DNA of 7,654 nucleotides from C00003060 sp964440795 (GCA_964440795.1 CAYTTQ010000108.1:1-7654), one strand, 5' to 3'; numbered from the stretch's first letter, positions 1 through 5,423 are shown. Numbers and translations are program-made. Notes: generated by a model not told the origin, from the sequence alone.

Positions 1-2
1 CA

Positions 3-146
3 GGGCTTTCCAGAGAGCAGCTTTACCGTTCATTCAGTGAGCAGGGAAACCCCACCTTAAAAAATATGTTAGCGGTGATGCGTGCCCTGGGCGTGGATAT
101 GACTGTCAAGCCCCACAAGCCGGCCGGATCAGAATTGGGGCTATAG
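3..146 (+). CDS. HigA-like addiction-module antidote protein, C-terminal part (cut by window edge)
   Basis: The open frame entering from the left edge gives the last 47 residues of a protein, ending at TAG 144-146. It begins GLSREQLYRSFSEQGNPTL and goes on to a LAVMRALGVDMTVKP-like segment. This is the recognition-helix half of an XRE-type helix-turn-helix, followed by the short beta tail typical of the putative addiction-module antidote family (HI1420 type). In that family the antidote usually lies downstream of a small RelE/HigB-like toxin gene, binds the toxin, and represses the shared promoter. The toxin gene would lie to the left of this window, so its presence cannot be checked. The family match rests on the G-L-S-R-E-x-L-Y and E-x-G-N-P-T motifs. 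Start and N-terminus are not visible. A lone XRE regulator is the main alternative. Confidence 0.8.
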   Translation, partial: GLSREQLYRSFSEQGNPTLKNMLAVMRALGVDMTVKPHKPAGSELGL

Positions 147-403
147 TCTATTAATTTCTTCCGGGGTCGGACCAACATAACATGCTCAAATATCATCAAA
201 TACGTCCAGCAAAGGGCTGTTTTCACCCCTTGGAGCCTCATTTTGCCCTTAAAATCAGGGTTGTAAATTGCAAGCGGTGGCCGTGTTTCAGTCCTGTGTT
301 TCAAATTCCTCTTTATTCAGGAATGAATTGAACTGTTTTCCCGATCGCTGTATCTTAAAAAGAAGCAAGAGAATATAAATGCAGGGTCGTTACGATAAAG
401 GCC
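147..403. other. Non-coding stretch between the antidote gene and the Phd/PIN promoter
   Basis: I see no convincing gene here. The stretch holds one copy of GGGGTCGGACCAA (163-175) and a small hairpin, AAGGG 212-216 pairing with CCCTT 227-231. That hairpin has no clear T-run after it, so it is not called a terminator. A minus-strand open frame across 23-304 overlaps the antidote coding sequence and lacks protein-like features. Confidence 0.5.
163..175 (+). repeat. GGGGTCGGACCAA direct repeat, left copy
   Basis: This 13-base sequence occurs again in the same orientation at 1185-1197, and the two copies bracket the Phd/PIN module. The core GGTCGGACC is close to palindromic. I recall similar GGGGTCnGACC motifs next to IS200-like or REP-associated transposase genes in many genomes, but no transposase is present here. 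Confidence 0.6.
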
Positions 404-439
404 TTGACAGCGGCATAATTATGTAGCAAAGTAACTACA
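404..439 (+). promoter_or_regulatory. Putative promoter/operator of the Phd/PIN operon
   Basis: A perfect -35 box TTGACA lies at 404-409. Immediately after it is the perfect 10-bp palindrome CATAATTATG (414-423), overlapping an inverted repeat TGTAG (422-426) / CTACA (435-439). No -10 box sits at the ideal distance from TTGACA; CATAAT (414-419) could instead act as a -10 with a weak upstream -35. Phd/YefM antitoxins usually repress their own promoter through palindromic sites close to the start, so these symmetric elements are plausible operators. The function is inferred. Confidence 0.4.
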
Positions 440-450
440 AATGCTTATGC

Positions 451-456
451 AAGGAG
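451..456 (+). promoter_or_regulatory. Ribosome binding site AAGGAG that decides the antitoxin start
   Basis: AAGGAG at 451-456 leaves one base before the ATG at 458 but seven bases before the ATG at 464. The second ATG is therefore the better start. Confidence 0.7.
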
Positions 457-463
457 AATGATC

Positions 464-715
464 ATGAGCAAAACAATGACCAGCCGTGAATTCAACCAAC
501 ATGCAAGCCAGGCCAAAAAGGCTGCCGAGCAGGGACCAGTATTCATAACAGACAGGGGGAAACCGTGTCATGTGCTGCTCAGCATTAAGGAATATCACAC
601 CCTGATCAGGCAAGACGAAAATATTGCGGACCTGTTGAGTATGCCCGGGTTTGAGGATATTGAACTAGAAATACCCAGGATGGCAGATTTGCCTAACACG
701 GCGGATCTTAAATAA
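464..715 (+). CDS. Phd/YefM-family type II antitoxin
   Basis: The product is 83 residues from ATG 464. An upstream in-frame ATG at 458 would add two residues but has poor spacing to AAGGAG. Residues 6-48 contain TSREFNQHASQAKKAAEQG, then a VFITDRGKP turn and a VLLSIKEYHTL helix. This is the classic Phd/YefM DNA-binding fold, in which antitoxin dimers bind operator palindromes. The acidic tail with MPGFEDIELEIPR (about residues 60-72) matches the short motif that inserts into the partner PIN toxin. The stop TAA shares its last A with the toxin start (713-717, TAATG). The antitoxin is therefore made first and is translationally coupled to the toxin. Expected role: neutralise the neighbouring PIN ribonuclease and repress the operon. 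The family call is firm; exact partner specificity is inferred from position. Confidence 0.93.
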   Translation: MSKTMTSREFNQHASQAKKAAEQGPVFITDRGKPCHVLLSIKEYHTLIRQDENIADLLSMPGFEDIELEIPRMADLPNTADLK

Positions 716-1134
716 TGTACCTGCTGGATACCAACGTGGTCTCTGAGTTGAGAAAGGTCCGCCAGGGCAAAGCTGATCCCGGGGTTATGCGCTGGGCCGG
801 GCGAGTCGCCAGCAGTGATTTATACATCTCCGTAATAACAGTTCAGGAACTGGAAATAGGGGTTATGCTGGCTGAAAGACGTGACCGGGATAAAGGAAAA
901 ATTTTGCGTTCTTGGTTTGAAAACAGAGTTCTACCGGCATTCAAGCATCGTATCCTTCCCGTGGATATACAAATTTCCCGTTACAGCGCCAAGCTGCATG
1001 TGCCAAACCCCCGGCCGATTCGCGACGGCTTTATCGCAGCTACTGGAATGGTCTACGGCATGACGGTCGTAACCCGCAATGTCCGTGACTTCGAACCTAT
1101 GGGAGTAGCCTTTATAAATCCCTGGGAAAAATGA
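715..1134 (+). CDS. PIN-domain ribonuclease toxin, VapC/FitB type
   Basis: This 139-residue single-domain protein opens MYLLDTNVVSEL and has all the acidic residues expected of a PIN nuclease: D5 with N7 in LDTNVVSE, E45 in VQELEIG, D104 in RDGFIAATG, and D125 in TRNVRDFEP. The length and the closing NPWEK-like segment suit the FitB/VapC branch. Such toxins coordinate Mg2+ or Mn2+ and cut RNA (tRNA or rRNA in characterised VapCs), stopping growth when the antitoxin is lost. The ATG overlaps the antitoxin stop by one base and no separate Shine-Dalgarno is evident, which implies coupled translation. The module appears intact with no frameshift. The RNA target cannot be read from sequence. Confidence 0.94.
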   Translation: MYLLDTNVVSELRKVRQGKADPGVMRWAGRVASSDLYISVITVQELEIGVMLAERRDRDKGKILRSWFENRVLPAFKHRILPVDIQISRYSAKLHVPNPRPIRDGFIAATGMVYGMTVVTRNVRDFEPMGVAFINPWEK

Positions 1135-1184
1135 GGTGTGTTTCAGAGGGGAAAAGCTTGGAGAAGAGATCAACTTGGCGGATT

Positions 1185-1197
1185 GGGGTCGGACCAA
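1185..1197 (+). repeat. GGGGTCGGACCAA direct repeat, right copy
   Basis: Identical over 13 bases to 163-175 and in the same orientation. It lies 50 bases past the PIN toxin stop codon, so the TA operon sits between the two copies. Confidence 0.6.
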
Positions 1198-1340
1198 GAG
1201 AAATGAGTTTATATCAAAATGTTATCCCCGAAGAGGTCCCCTTTTGAGGCCTTAAACGTGTGTTTTTGGGATCAAAATGACGCACTCGTAAAAAGCCGGT
1301 TGTTTGGAGATGAGCACTTTGCATAAGATCTTCTCGCTCC

Positions 1341-1406
1341 CGTCATGCCGGACGCCGGTTCAAGCCCGGGACAGGCTTTGATCCCCGCTGAACCCGGGAA
1401 ATGACG
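1341..1406. repeat. Imperfect inverted-repeat element with CGTCAT/ATGACG ends
   Basis: The element starts with CGTCATGCC (1341-1349) and ends with GGGAAATGACG (1396-1406). The outer CGTCAT and ATGACG are exact complements. Inside, AAGCC (1362-1366) pairs with GGCTT (1374-1378), giving a nested stem. This resembles the common intergenic family that begins CGTCATnCC and ends GGnATGACG in many proteobacteria, which is often present in multiple genome copies. It lies just beyond the stop of the Fic gene. Confidence 0.6.
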
Positions 1407-1455
1407 AAAAGACAAAAAAATATCTGCGTAAATCTTTTTCGCCTTCCTGTGGCAG

Positions 1456-3024
1456 TTAATCTCCTCCCCAATCAGGTGGGTCGCATCTATCAAAAGCGTG
1501 TTTGTAGATTGCTTCGACGGCTGTTGCTTCTTCATGCGTCAACGCGCTGAATTCCCTCTCGCGGGCTCGCTTTGACAGCATGCCGCCGTTTTGGTGCAGG
1601 AGCCGGAACAACAGGTCGATGGTGCGATCCGGCATGTCGACCAAATCGCCGATCCGGCTGCGAAATGTGTCGTAGCTTTTCAGGAAGGCGGTCTCCTTCG
1701 GCAGGTCCTGTTCGATGGTTTCCCGCACGCAGCCATACAGAAACTCCGCGTGTTGGGTCGCATCGAAATAACGATAGAAGTCGCCTGTATCGTTGAGTAC
1801 CCGCACATTGTGCCCGGCGGTGGTCTCCCACTCGATCGAGGGGAGCATGCGTTTCGAGTAGTCCTCCAAAACGGCGCGGTATGCTTCAATCCGTTCCAGG
1901 ATCGCGGCCGATACCGGGAACACGACCCCGGGCGGGTTAAAGCCGCGCTCAGCCAGGACATGGTGGATCAGGTAACGGTGTACCCGGCCATTACCGTCTT
2001 CAAACGGGTGTATATAGACAAAACCAAAGGCGAGGATGGCCGCGGCGATGACAGGATCGAGAGACCGGCCGGAGCCGCTGTCGAAAGCAATCATGCCGGA
2101 AACGAGCGTATGGAGGTCTTCCGGCCGGGCGCTGATATGCTCAGGCAAAGGCAGGCGCGTCGCCCGGTCATGGTCGCCGACAAAGCCGCCTTCGGTACGG
2201 AAGCCCAGTTCAACAAAGCGGCTGTCGCCGATAACGATCTTTTGCAGGCGTAAAAGTTCGTCTCTGTCAAGAGGCCGGCGCCCGGCTTCGCCTATGGCCC
2301 GGCCCCAGCGCTGAATACGGTCCTGCGGGGGGCGCTCGCCTTCAATGGCGTAACTGGCCCTTGAGTCCTTGAGAAGCAGGAAAGCCGCTGTCCGCGCCAG
2401 GATGTCACGCGGGACACCTGCAATGAGAGTCTTTGCCTGTTCCTGCAAGTTCAACTCAATAAAACGATCCAACACCTCTGTACGGAAGACGAGGGGGCAA
2501 AACTTCGGGGTGCCTGGCAGGTTGTTTCTGACCCGGTGGCGCGGGACGTTTTCCGCCTCTGCCGCATATTGCCGGTCAGGGTCGAGTACCGGTACGTAGC
2601 GTCCGGCTGTCGCATCCGGCACGTCGAGGGTTGTGCCGGTGAGCCACTCGTATAGAAACCAGATGCGACGGGCGTAACCGCCGGTCGGTTTGTCCCGGAC
2701 GAGCTCTTCGATGGGGACGGGGCCTGTTGCCGCGAACAGGCGTTTAAGAACGGCCAGGTCCAGCCCTTCATATTTCAGGGCAAAGGTCAGGTGTCCTTCC
2801 AGAGTAGGGGGATGGGCATGGCGCGGCGTCATGATCCGCCATCCGCTCTCTTCTTTAATCCGGTGATATTCGCCGGTGGCGGAAAGGGTACGCGGCAGGG
2901 GCACGGACAGCCCGCAGGCGTCGATCAGGGCGCTATACCCGGCAGGGGTCGCCTTTTCGGGCAGGCGTCTTTCCTGAAAAGCGATAACGGGGCCTGAAAA
3001 ATGGTACTTTTTGCTTCCAGTCAT
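1456..3024 (-). CDS. Fic-domain protein, class II (N-terminal inhibitory helix), probable AMP-transferase
   Basis: This 522-residue protein carries the complete Fic active-site motif HPFEDGNGRVHR at 339-350: catalytic H339, D343, G344-N345-G346, R347 and R350. The inhibitory motif S224-x3-E228-G229 lies before the Fic core, as in class II enzymes, where the glutamate blocks productive ATP binding until relieved. A flap region lies near 274-290. About 220 N-terminal residues (HFSGPVIAFQERRLPEKATP and onward) form a family-specific extension, and residues about 450-505 look like a winged helix. Fic enzymes usually transfer AMP to a hydroxyl side chain of a protein target; the target here is unknown. 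The start at 3024 fits the conserved N-terminus and has AGGAAGG ten bases upstream (complement of 3035-3041). The gene stands alone and reads opposite to its neighbours. It is markedly GC-rich: 39 of 60 bases at 2041-2100, against 21 of 60 at 3601-3660 in the next gene. This suggests separate acquisition. Confidence 0.93.
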   Translation of the reverse strand: MTGSKKYHFSGPVIAFQERRLPEKATPAGYSALIDACGLSVPLPRTLSATGEYHRIKEESGWRIMTPRHAHPPTLEGHLTFALKYEGLDLAVLKRLFAATGPVPIEELVRDKPTGGYARRIWFLYEWLTGTTLDVPDATAGRYVPVLDPDRQYAAEAENVPRHRVRNNLPGTPKFCPLVFRTEVLDRFIELNLQEQAKTLIAGVPRDILARTAAFLLLKDSRASYAIEGERPPQDRIQRWGRAIGEAGRRPLDRDELLRLQKIVIGDSRFVELGFRTEGGFVGDHDRATRLPLPEHISARPEDLHTLVSGMIAFDSGSGRSLDPVIAAAILAFGFVYIHPFEDGNGRVHRYLIHHVLAERGFNPPGVVFPVSAAILERIEAYRAVLEDYSKRMLPSIEWETTAGHNVRVLNDTGDFYRYFDATQHAEFLYGCVRETIEQDLPKETAFLKSYDTFRSRIGDLVDMPDRTIDLLFRLLHQNGGMLSKRAREREFSALTHEEATAVEAIYKHAFDRCDPPDWGGD

Positions 3025-3370
3025 GAAAAAATAGCCTTCCTGGTGAGAATTGATTTAGATGGCACGGTATCATGAAAAATGATTCTGCGGTATGGAAATT
3101 TCAGCTTCGGGCGTGAAATAAGGGGATCCGCATTCATACTTGACCGGTAATTCCATTGCAGACGTTGCTCAAATAAAGTTGTTATTGGGCGGAGGACTTC
3201 CAAGAAGATGTCGCAAAAGACGTTAAGGTCCTTGGACGAGCGTTGAAAGATGTAGAAATGAATTTGCGGTAGGTCTGGTTCAGTGGTAGAAAACCTATAG
3301 GTTATAGTCAGACAACCGCCTGAACATGAAAAAAGATAAATTCGAAACCCCGGTGAAACGGTGATATCTA
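3025..3370. other. Divergent intergenic region between the Fic gene and the two-gene unit
   Basis: About 345 bases separate the two divergent starts. It contains a small hairpin ATCAT/ATGAT (3069-3083), close to the Fic start, and the perfect palindrome at 3292-3303. A short plus-strand open frame ends at TAG near 3270 with a helical-looking tail (DFQEDVAKDVKVLGRALKD). It has no start codon or ribosome binding site and may be a decayed gene end or chance. Nothing else is supported. Confidence 0.45.
3292..3308 (+). promoter_or_regulatory. Palindromic operator candidate and overlapping -10 box
   Basis: AACCTATAGGTT at 3292-3303 is a perfect 12-bp palindrome lying 67 bases before the ATG at 3371. 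TATAGT (3303-3308) overlaps its end and resembles a -10 box, with only a weak -35 (TTCAGT, 3279-3284). The arrangement would suit an autoregulated operon, but binding is inferred only from symmetry and position. Confidence 0.35.
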
Positions 3371-3823
3371 ATGGGTGAGGATGAGGAAAGGCAGAATTTG
3401 CCTGACTGGAAAGCCGTATTATCACGAGTTGAGAAATTGACTCTTGTTGAGGCGCTTCGAGAGATTCAGAAGGAAATTCGATGGAAGCCAGGTAAAGACA
3501 TCATTCATCTGACCAAAAGGCAGAACTTGCGGCATCTCCATCAATCAGCAACTATTTCAGAATACCATGGGATCATTCATGAAATTCTAAGAAATAGGCG
3601 AAATGTTGTATACTTATATGTTATTGGAGGAACGTATTACTATGCCGTACGCGGATTTTCAAACGATGACGACAATGAATGGATTGTGCTTTTCGGCACT
3701 GGCGGATTAATGGAAACCGCTTTTCCTCCTGAAAACATGGATGAATATCTATCCCGGCGAGGGTTTATTTTGCTGGGTACGATTGAGGAGGTTTTAAAAT
3801 GGACAAGAGAAGCCGAGGATTGA
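3371..3823 (+). CDS. Unrecognised 150-residue protein, first gene of an overlapping pair
   Basis: I do not recognise a named family. The N-terminal 45 residues are charged and helical-looking (RVEKLTLVEALREIQKEI). A His-rich stretch follows, with H46, H55, H57, H66 and H70. Two strand-like segments, VVYLYVIGGTYYYAVRG (79-95) and NEWIVLFGTGGLMETAFPP (102-120), then precede a final helix near 134-145. There is no signal peptide or membrane segment. An in-frame stop at 3362-3364 fixes the start at 3371, with a weak GGTGA six bases before it. The next gene starts inside its last 25 bases, which implies one operon with coupled translation. The strand/His pattern loosely recalls BECR-fold (barnase/EndoU/colicin/RelE-like) RNases. 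That is a guess, and function is otherwise unknown. Confidence 0.75.
   Translation: MGEDEERQNLPDWKAVLSRVEKLTLVEALREIQKEIRWKPGKDIIHLTKRQNLRHLHQSATISEYHGIIHEILRNRRNVVYLYVIGGTYYYAVRGFSNDDDNEWIVLFGTGGLMETAFPPENMDEYLSRRGFILLGTIEEVLKWTREAED
3785..3791 (+). promoter_or_regulatory. Strong ribosome binding site GAGGAGG inside the upstream gene
   Basis: GAGGAGG at 3785-3791 lies seven bases before ATG 3799. It supports that start over the later in-frame ATG at 3823, where GAGGAT is only two bases away. Confidence 0.75.
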
Positions 3824-4122
3824 TGGAGTATTTATCAGAGGCATTGGACCATCCTGATGTGAGTGGTTTTGAGGTTCTTGAGGTCTTGGATATTCGCAGC
3901 AAACTAGCGTTTCGGGAGCCGCTGTTTAGTGAAAAAGATAAAGTTCTTCTGGAGAATCTCGACCGTCGGTTTTTAGGTATGGCGCACATTTGGTTAAGCC
4001 GTATTTCTGAAGTGGCGAATCTTCCAGACATGCGACAACGAGCACACGCTTTGCCATCCCATTGGTGGTGGTATCTTGATGAGATTGCCAAGAAGAAAGA
4101 GAGGATGGCGCGAAGCGTATAG
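3799..4122 (+). CDS. Unrecognised 107-residue protein, second gene of the overlapping pair
   Basis: No family is recognised. The protein looks wholly helical and soluble. It has a charged segment at 10-58 (YLSEALDHPD, FEVLEVLDIRSKL, EKDKVLLENLDRRFLG), a tryptophan cluster WWW at 89-91 followed by YLDEI, and a basic end KKKERMARSV. The start at 3799 is chosen for its GAGGAGG at ideal spacing. M9 at 3823, forming TGATG with the preceding stop, is the alternative. It overlaps the 150-residue gene by 25 bases. Two small overlapping genes behind a palindrome, in a TA-rich neighbourhood, make an antitoxin or immunity-partner role possible. The sequence itself does not show it. Confidence 0.75.
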   Translation: MDKRSRGLMEYLSEALDHPDVSGFEVLEVLDIRSKLAFREPLFSEKDKVLLENLDRRFLGMAHIWLSRISEVANLPDMRQRAHALPSHWWWYLDEIAKKKERMARSV

Positions 4123-4238
4123 CGCAAAAGACAGACACGGGGGTCGCCCATTAAAGGAATCGTCACATCTTAAATGTTAAATATGATCAAGGTCGATACG
4201 GCAAGATAGCGTATAGGAAGTTAGTCAACCTCGAGGGC

Positions 4239-4279
4239 GGCAGTGGGGGACGTCCATAAACAAGTCAATAACTTTTTTG
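4239..4279 (+). repeat. 41-bp direct repeat, left copy (GGGGGACGTCCATAA type)
   Basis: It matches 7504-7544 at 39 of 41 bases in the same orientation; the differences are at 4261 and 4266. The core GGGGGACGTCCATAA resembles sequences I associate with the flanks of REP-associated or IS200-like transposase genes, but no transposase gene is present in the window. A nested-hairpin cluster begins 12 bases later. Confidence 0.8.
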
Positions 4280-4290
4280 AAAATGCTCAG

Positions 4291-4378
4291 CGAGCGCATT
4301 CCCCGCTTGCAGCGGGATTAGCTCGCCCGTTAAATCCTCCTGCGGAGGGCCGCGAAGCGGCATTTAACCGGGGCGAGC
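4291..4378. repeat. Nested GC-rich hairpin cluster (cruciform-like)
   Basis: The outer arms GCTCGCCCGTTAAAT (4321-4335) and ATTTAACCGGGGCGAGC (4362-4378) are complementary apart from a two-base bulge. They enclose two short hairpins: CCTCC/GGAGG (4336-4348) and GCCGC/GCGGC (4349-4361, loop GAA). A third hairpin, CCCGC/GCGGG (4302-4316), precedes them. CGAGC (4291-4295) can pair with GCTCG (4321-4325) as an alternative to the long stem. The structure resembles REP/BIME-like mobile repeats rather than a terminator, as no T-run follows. Confidence 0.75.
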
Positions 4379-4421
4379 GAAATAAAAAATGGTAAAAACT
4401 CCTTACATTTGGGAGATTCCT

Positions 4422-4468
4422 TGTAGCTTGTCGGAGCGAAGCGTAGATCCCGACCTGGCGGGGCTACA
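4422..4468. repeat. Imperfect stem structure TGTAGC/GCTACA
   Basis: TGTAGC (4422-4427) pairs with GCTACA (4463-4468). GTCGG (4430-4434) pairs with CCGAC (4450-4454) inside. It follows the nested hairpin cluster and may belong to the same composite repeat. Confidence 0.45.
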
Positions 4469-4511
4469 GGGTTCTTCAATTCTTTAACCGATCAGAGTTA
4501 ATGTGATATTT

Positions 4512-4517
4512 TATAGT
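4512..4517 (+). promoter_or_regulatory. Possible -10 box of the UPF0175/DUF3368 operon
   Basis: TATAGT lies in an AT-rich stretch 36 bases before the ATG at 4554. No good -35 is found at standard spacing, so this is a weak call. Confidence 0.25.
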
Positions 4518-4553
4518 GTGCAGCCCAGTGATGTTTAGAAAGGGAGGGTAAAA

Positions 4554-4811
4554 ATGGACGCTACAATTTCTATCGAAATACCCCAGGAAATCATCCACGC
4601 TACACGAATGACACCACGAGAGCTAAGGGCTGAGTTGGGTATATATTTATTCGAACAGGGTAAATTGTCATTTGGTAAGGCGCGGGAAATGGCGGGTATG
4701 ACCGTATGGGCATTTCAACAACTGCTGGGGAGCAGGGGGATTCCAGTCCATTACGATATATATGATTATGAGGAAGACTTGAAAACACTTGAAGAACTTG
4801 GTCGGATATGA
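4554..4811 (+). CDS. UPF0175-family antitoxin-like protein
   Basis: This 85-residue protein matches the UPF0175 pattern. A short beta strand (ISIEIPQEII) is followed by helix RELRAELGIYLFEQGKLS, then a helix-turn-helix (FGKAREMAGMTVWAFQQLL, about 40-58). Next comes RGIPVHYD, and the tail DYEEDLKTLEELGRI, the acidic amphipathic helix expected to contact a toxin. UPF0175 genes commonly precede DUF3368 PIN-like genes, as here. The start is fixed by GGGAGG (4542-4547) six bases before the ATG. Its stop overlaps the next start as ATGA (4808-4811), so the two are translationally coupled. The antitoxin looks intact although its partner is broken, so it may persist as an orphan repressor. Antitoxin function is inferred from family and context. 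Confidence 0.92.
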   Translation: MDATISIEIPQEIIHATRMTPRELRAELGIYLFEQGKLSFGKAREMAGMTVWAFQQLLGSRGIPVHYDIYDYEEDLKTLEELGRI

Positions 4812-5104
4812 AGGTTGTTAGCAATGCTTCACCATTAATCAATCTGGCCCGAATCGGGAAACTCGGACTTCTTCGTGATTTATATGAAGAGCTGACTATT
4901 CCCGATGCGGTATGGCGTGAGGTTGTTTTGGAAGGAGCTGGACAACCCGGGGCGGACGAGATCGAATCTGCTGCCTGGATTCTGAGGCAAGCTGCGGGGA
5001 ATAGAGAACTTGTGCGGGCCCTACGCTTTGTGTCAAGATGGGATGGCCGCCCTTCTTTCGCCAAATCCGACCGGGTTGCCAGGGGTGCTCTTTTACCATC
5101 CTGA
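4808..5104 (+). pseudogene. Truncated DUF3368 PIN-like toxin, fused to foreign sequence
   Basis: Residues 1-73 match the N-terminal half of the DUF3368 family: VVSNASPLINLARIGKL (with N6 and the SPLI turn), LYEELTIPDAVWREVV, EGAGQPGADEIESAAWI and NRELVRALR. The family normally continues with an L-D-x-G-E-x-E-A-I-A-L-A helix carrying conserved acidic residues, for a total of about 150-165 residues. Here the match stops at R73 (base 5026), and 25 unrelated residues follow to TGA 5102-5104. Those 25 residues are an out-of-frame reading of a sugar transferase fragment. The second half of the PIN active site is missing, so nuclease activity is very unlikely. The ATG overlaps the UPF0175 stop. The break is a recombination junction, not a simple point mutation. 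Confidence 0.88.
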
Positions 5105-5265
5105 AATTCAGGACCATGAGGGATGAACAGGATGAAGAAGGGAATCTGCTGCCGGACGAAAAAAGCCTTTCAAGGATTGGCAGGTTCCTAAGGGCGTCAT
5201 CCTTGGATGAACTGCCGGAGCTGTGGTCCGCAGATTACCTAGATGAAATGAGGGGAGAGGACTGA
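5029..5265 (+). pseudogene. Internal fragment of a bacterial sugar transferase (polyprenyl-phosphate glycosylphosphotransferase)
   Basis: In the frame of ATG 5038 the product contains PPFFRQIRPG, FTILKFRTMRDEQDEEGN, LLPDE, and SRIGRFLRASSLDELPELW. These are the hallmark blocks of the bacterial sugar transferase family (WcaJ/PglC/WbaP catalytic domain), which moves a sugar-phosphate to undecaprenyl phosphate at the inner membrane to start glycan synthesis. Homology starts near 5029, before the ATG and right after the DUF3368 break. It ends at W63 (5224-5226). The N-terminal membrane helix and the downstream N-V-L-x-G-D-M-S-x-V-G-P-R-P block are absent; 12 unrelated codons follow to TGA 5263-5265. 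The gene is dead at both ends. The ATG is internal and probably not a real start. Confidence 0.88.
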
Positions 5266-5318
5266 TTTCATCCCAGTTAAACAAAAAAACAACAAAGGTT
5301 TAACGGGATAAACGGGGC

Positions 5319-5387
5319 CCCGCAAGAGCGGGATCTTCGCTTCGCTACGACAGGCGGGGCACCGCTTAGCGGCATCTTCGACAGGCG
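5319..5387. repeat. Tandem hairpin repeat with CGACAGGCG tails
   Basis: Two related units follow one another. The first has hairpin CCCGC/GCGGG (5319-5332), then ATCTTCG (5333-5339) and CGACAGGCG (5348-5356). The second has hairpin CCGC/GCGG (5362-5372), then ATCTTCG (5374-5380) overlapping CGACAGGCG (5379-5387). The first hairpin ends GCGGGAT and the second GCGGCAT, the same order of endings as in the 4302-4364 cluster. Confidence 0.65.
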
Positions 5388-5423
5388 TAGATTTGCGCAG
5401 ATTAGGGCAAGGGGAAAAGAATC

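Larger units (their letters stand above)
1135..1455. other. Non-coding stretch between the toxin and the 3' end of the Fic gene
   Basis: It contains the second GGGGTCGGACCAA copy (1185-1197) and the inverted-repeat element 1341-1406. No protein-like frame is visible. The T-run on the minus strand complementary to 1414-1420 lies downstream of the Fic stop but lacks a convincing hairpin directly before it, so no terminator is called. Confidence 0.5.
4123..4553. other. Repeat-rich non-coding region before the UPF0175 gene
   Basis: About 430 bases without a gene. They hold the 41-bp repeat 4239-4279, nested hairpins 4291-4378, a further stem structure 4422-4468, and an AT-rich promoter-like stretch just before 4554. 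Positions 4123-4238 show nothing notable. Confidence 0.6.

Noticed and set aside
1591..2253. 220-residue plus-strand open frame opposite the Fic gene
   Set aside because: It is antisense to a well-supported Fic coding region in GC-rich DNA, where long shadow frames are expected. Its sequence shows no family motif.
3021..3425. 134-residue minus-strand frame across the Fic/orf150 intergenic region
   Set aside because: It overlaps both flanking genes. The composition is not protein-like, and no ribosome binding site or family motif is seen.
4302..4378. Rho-independent terminator for the 3371-4122 operon
   Set aside because: The stems lie about 180 bases past the stop and have no T-run after them. 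The nested structure fits a mobile repeat better.
5272..5284. 13-base match CCCAGTTAAACAA with 7637-7649
   Set aside because: A match of this length is expected about once by chance in a window this size. It brackets nothing meaningful, and the flanks do not extend it.
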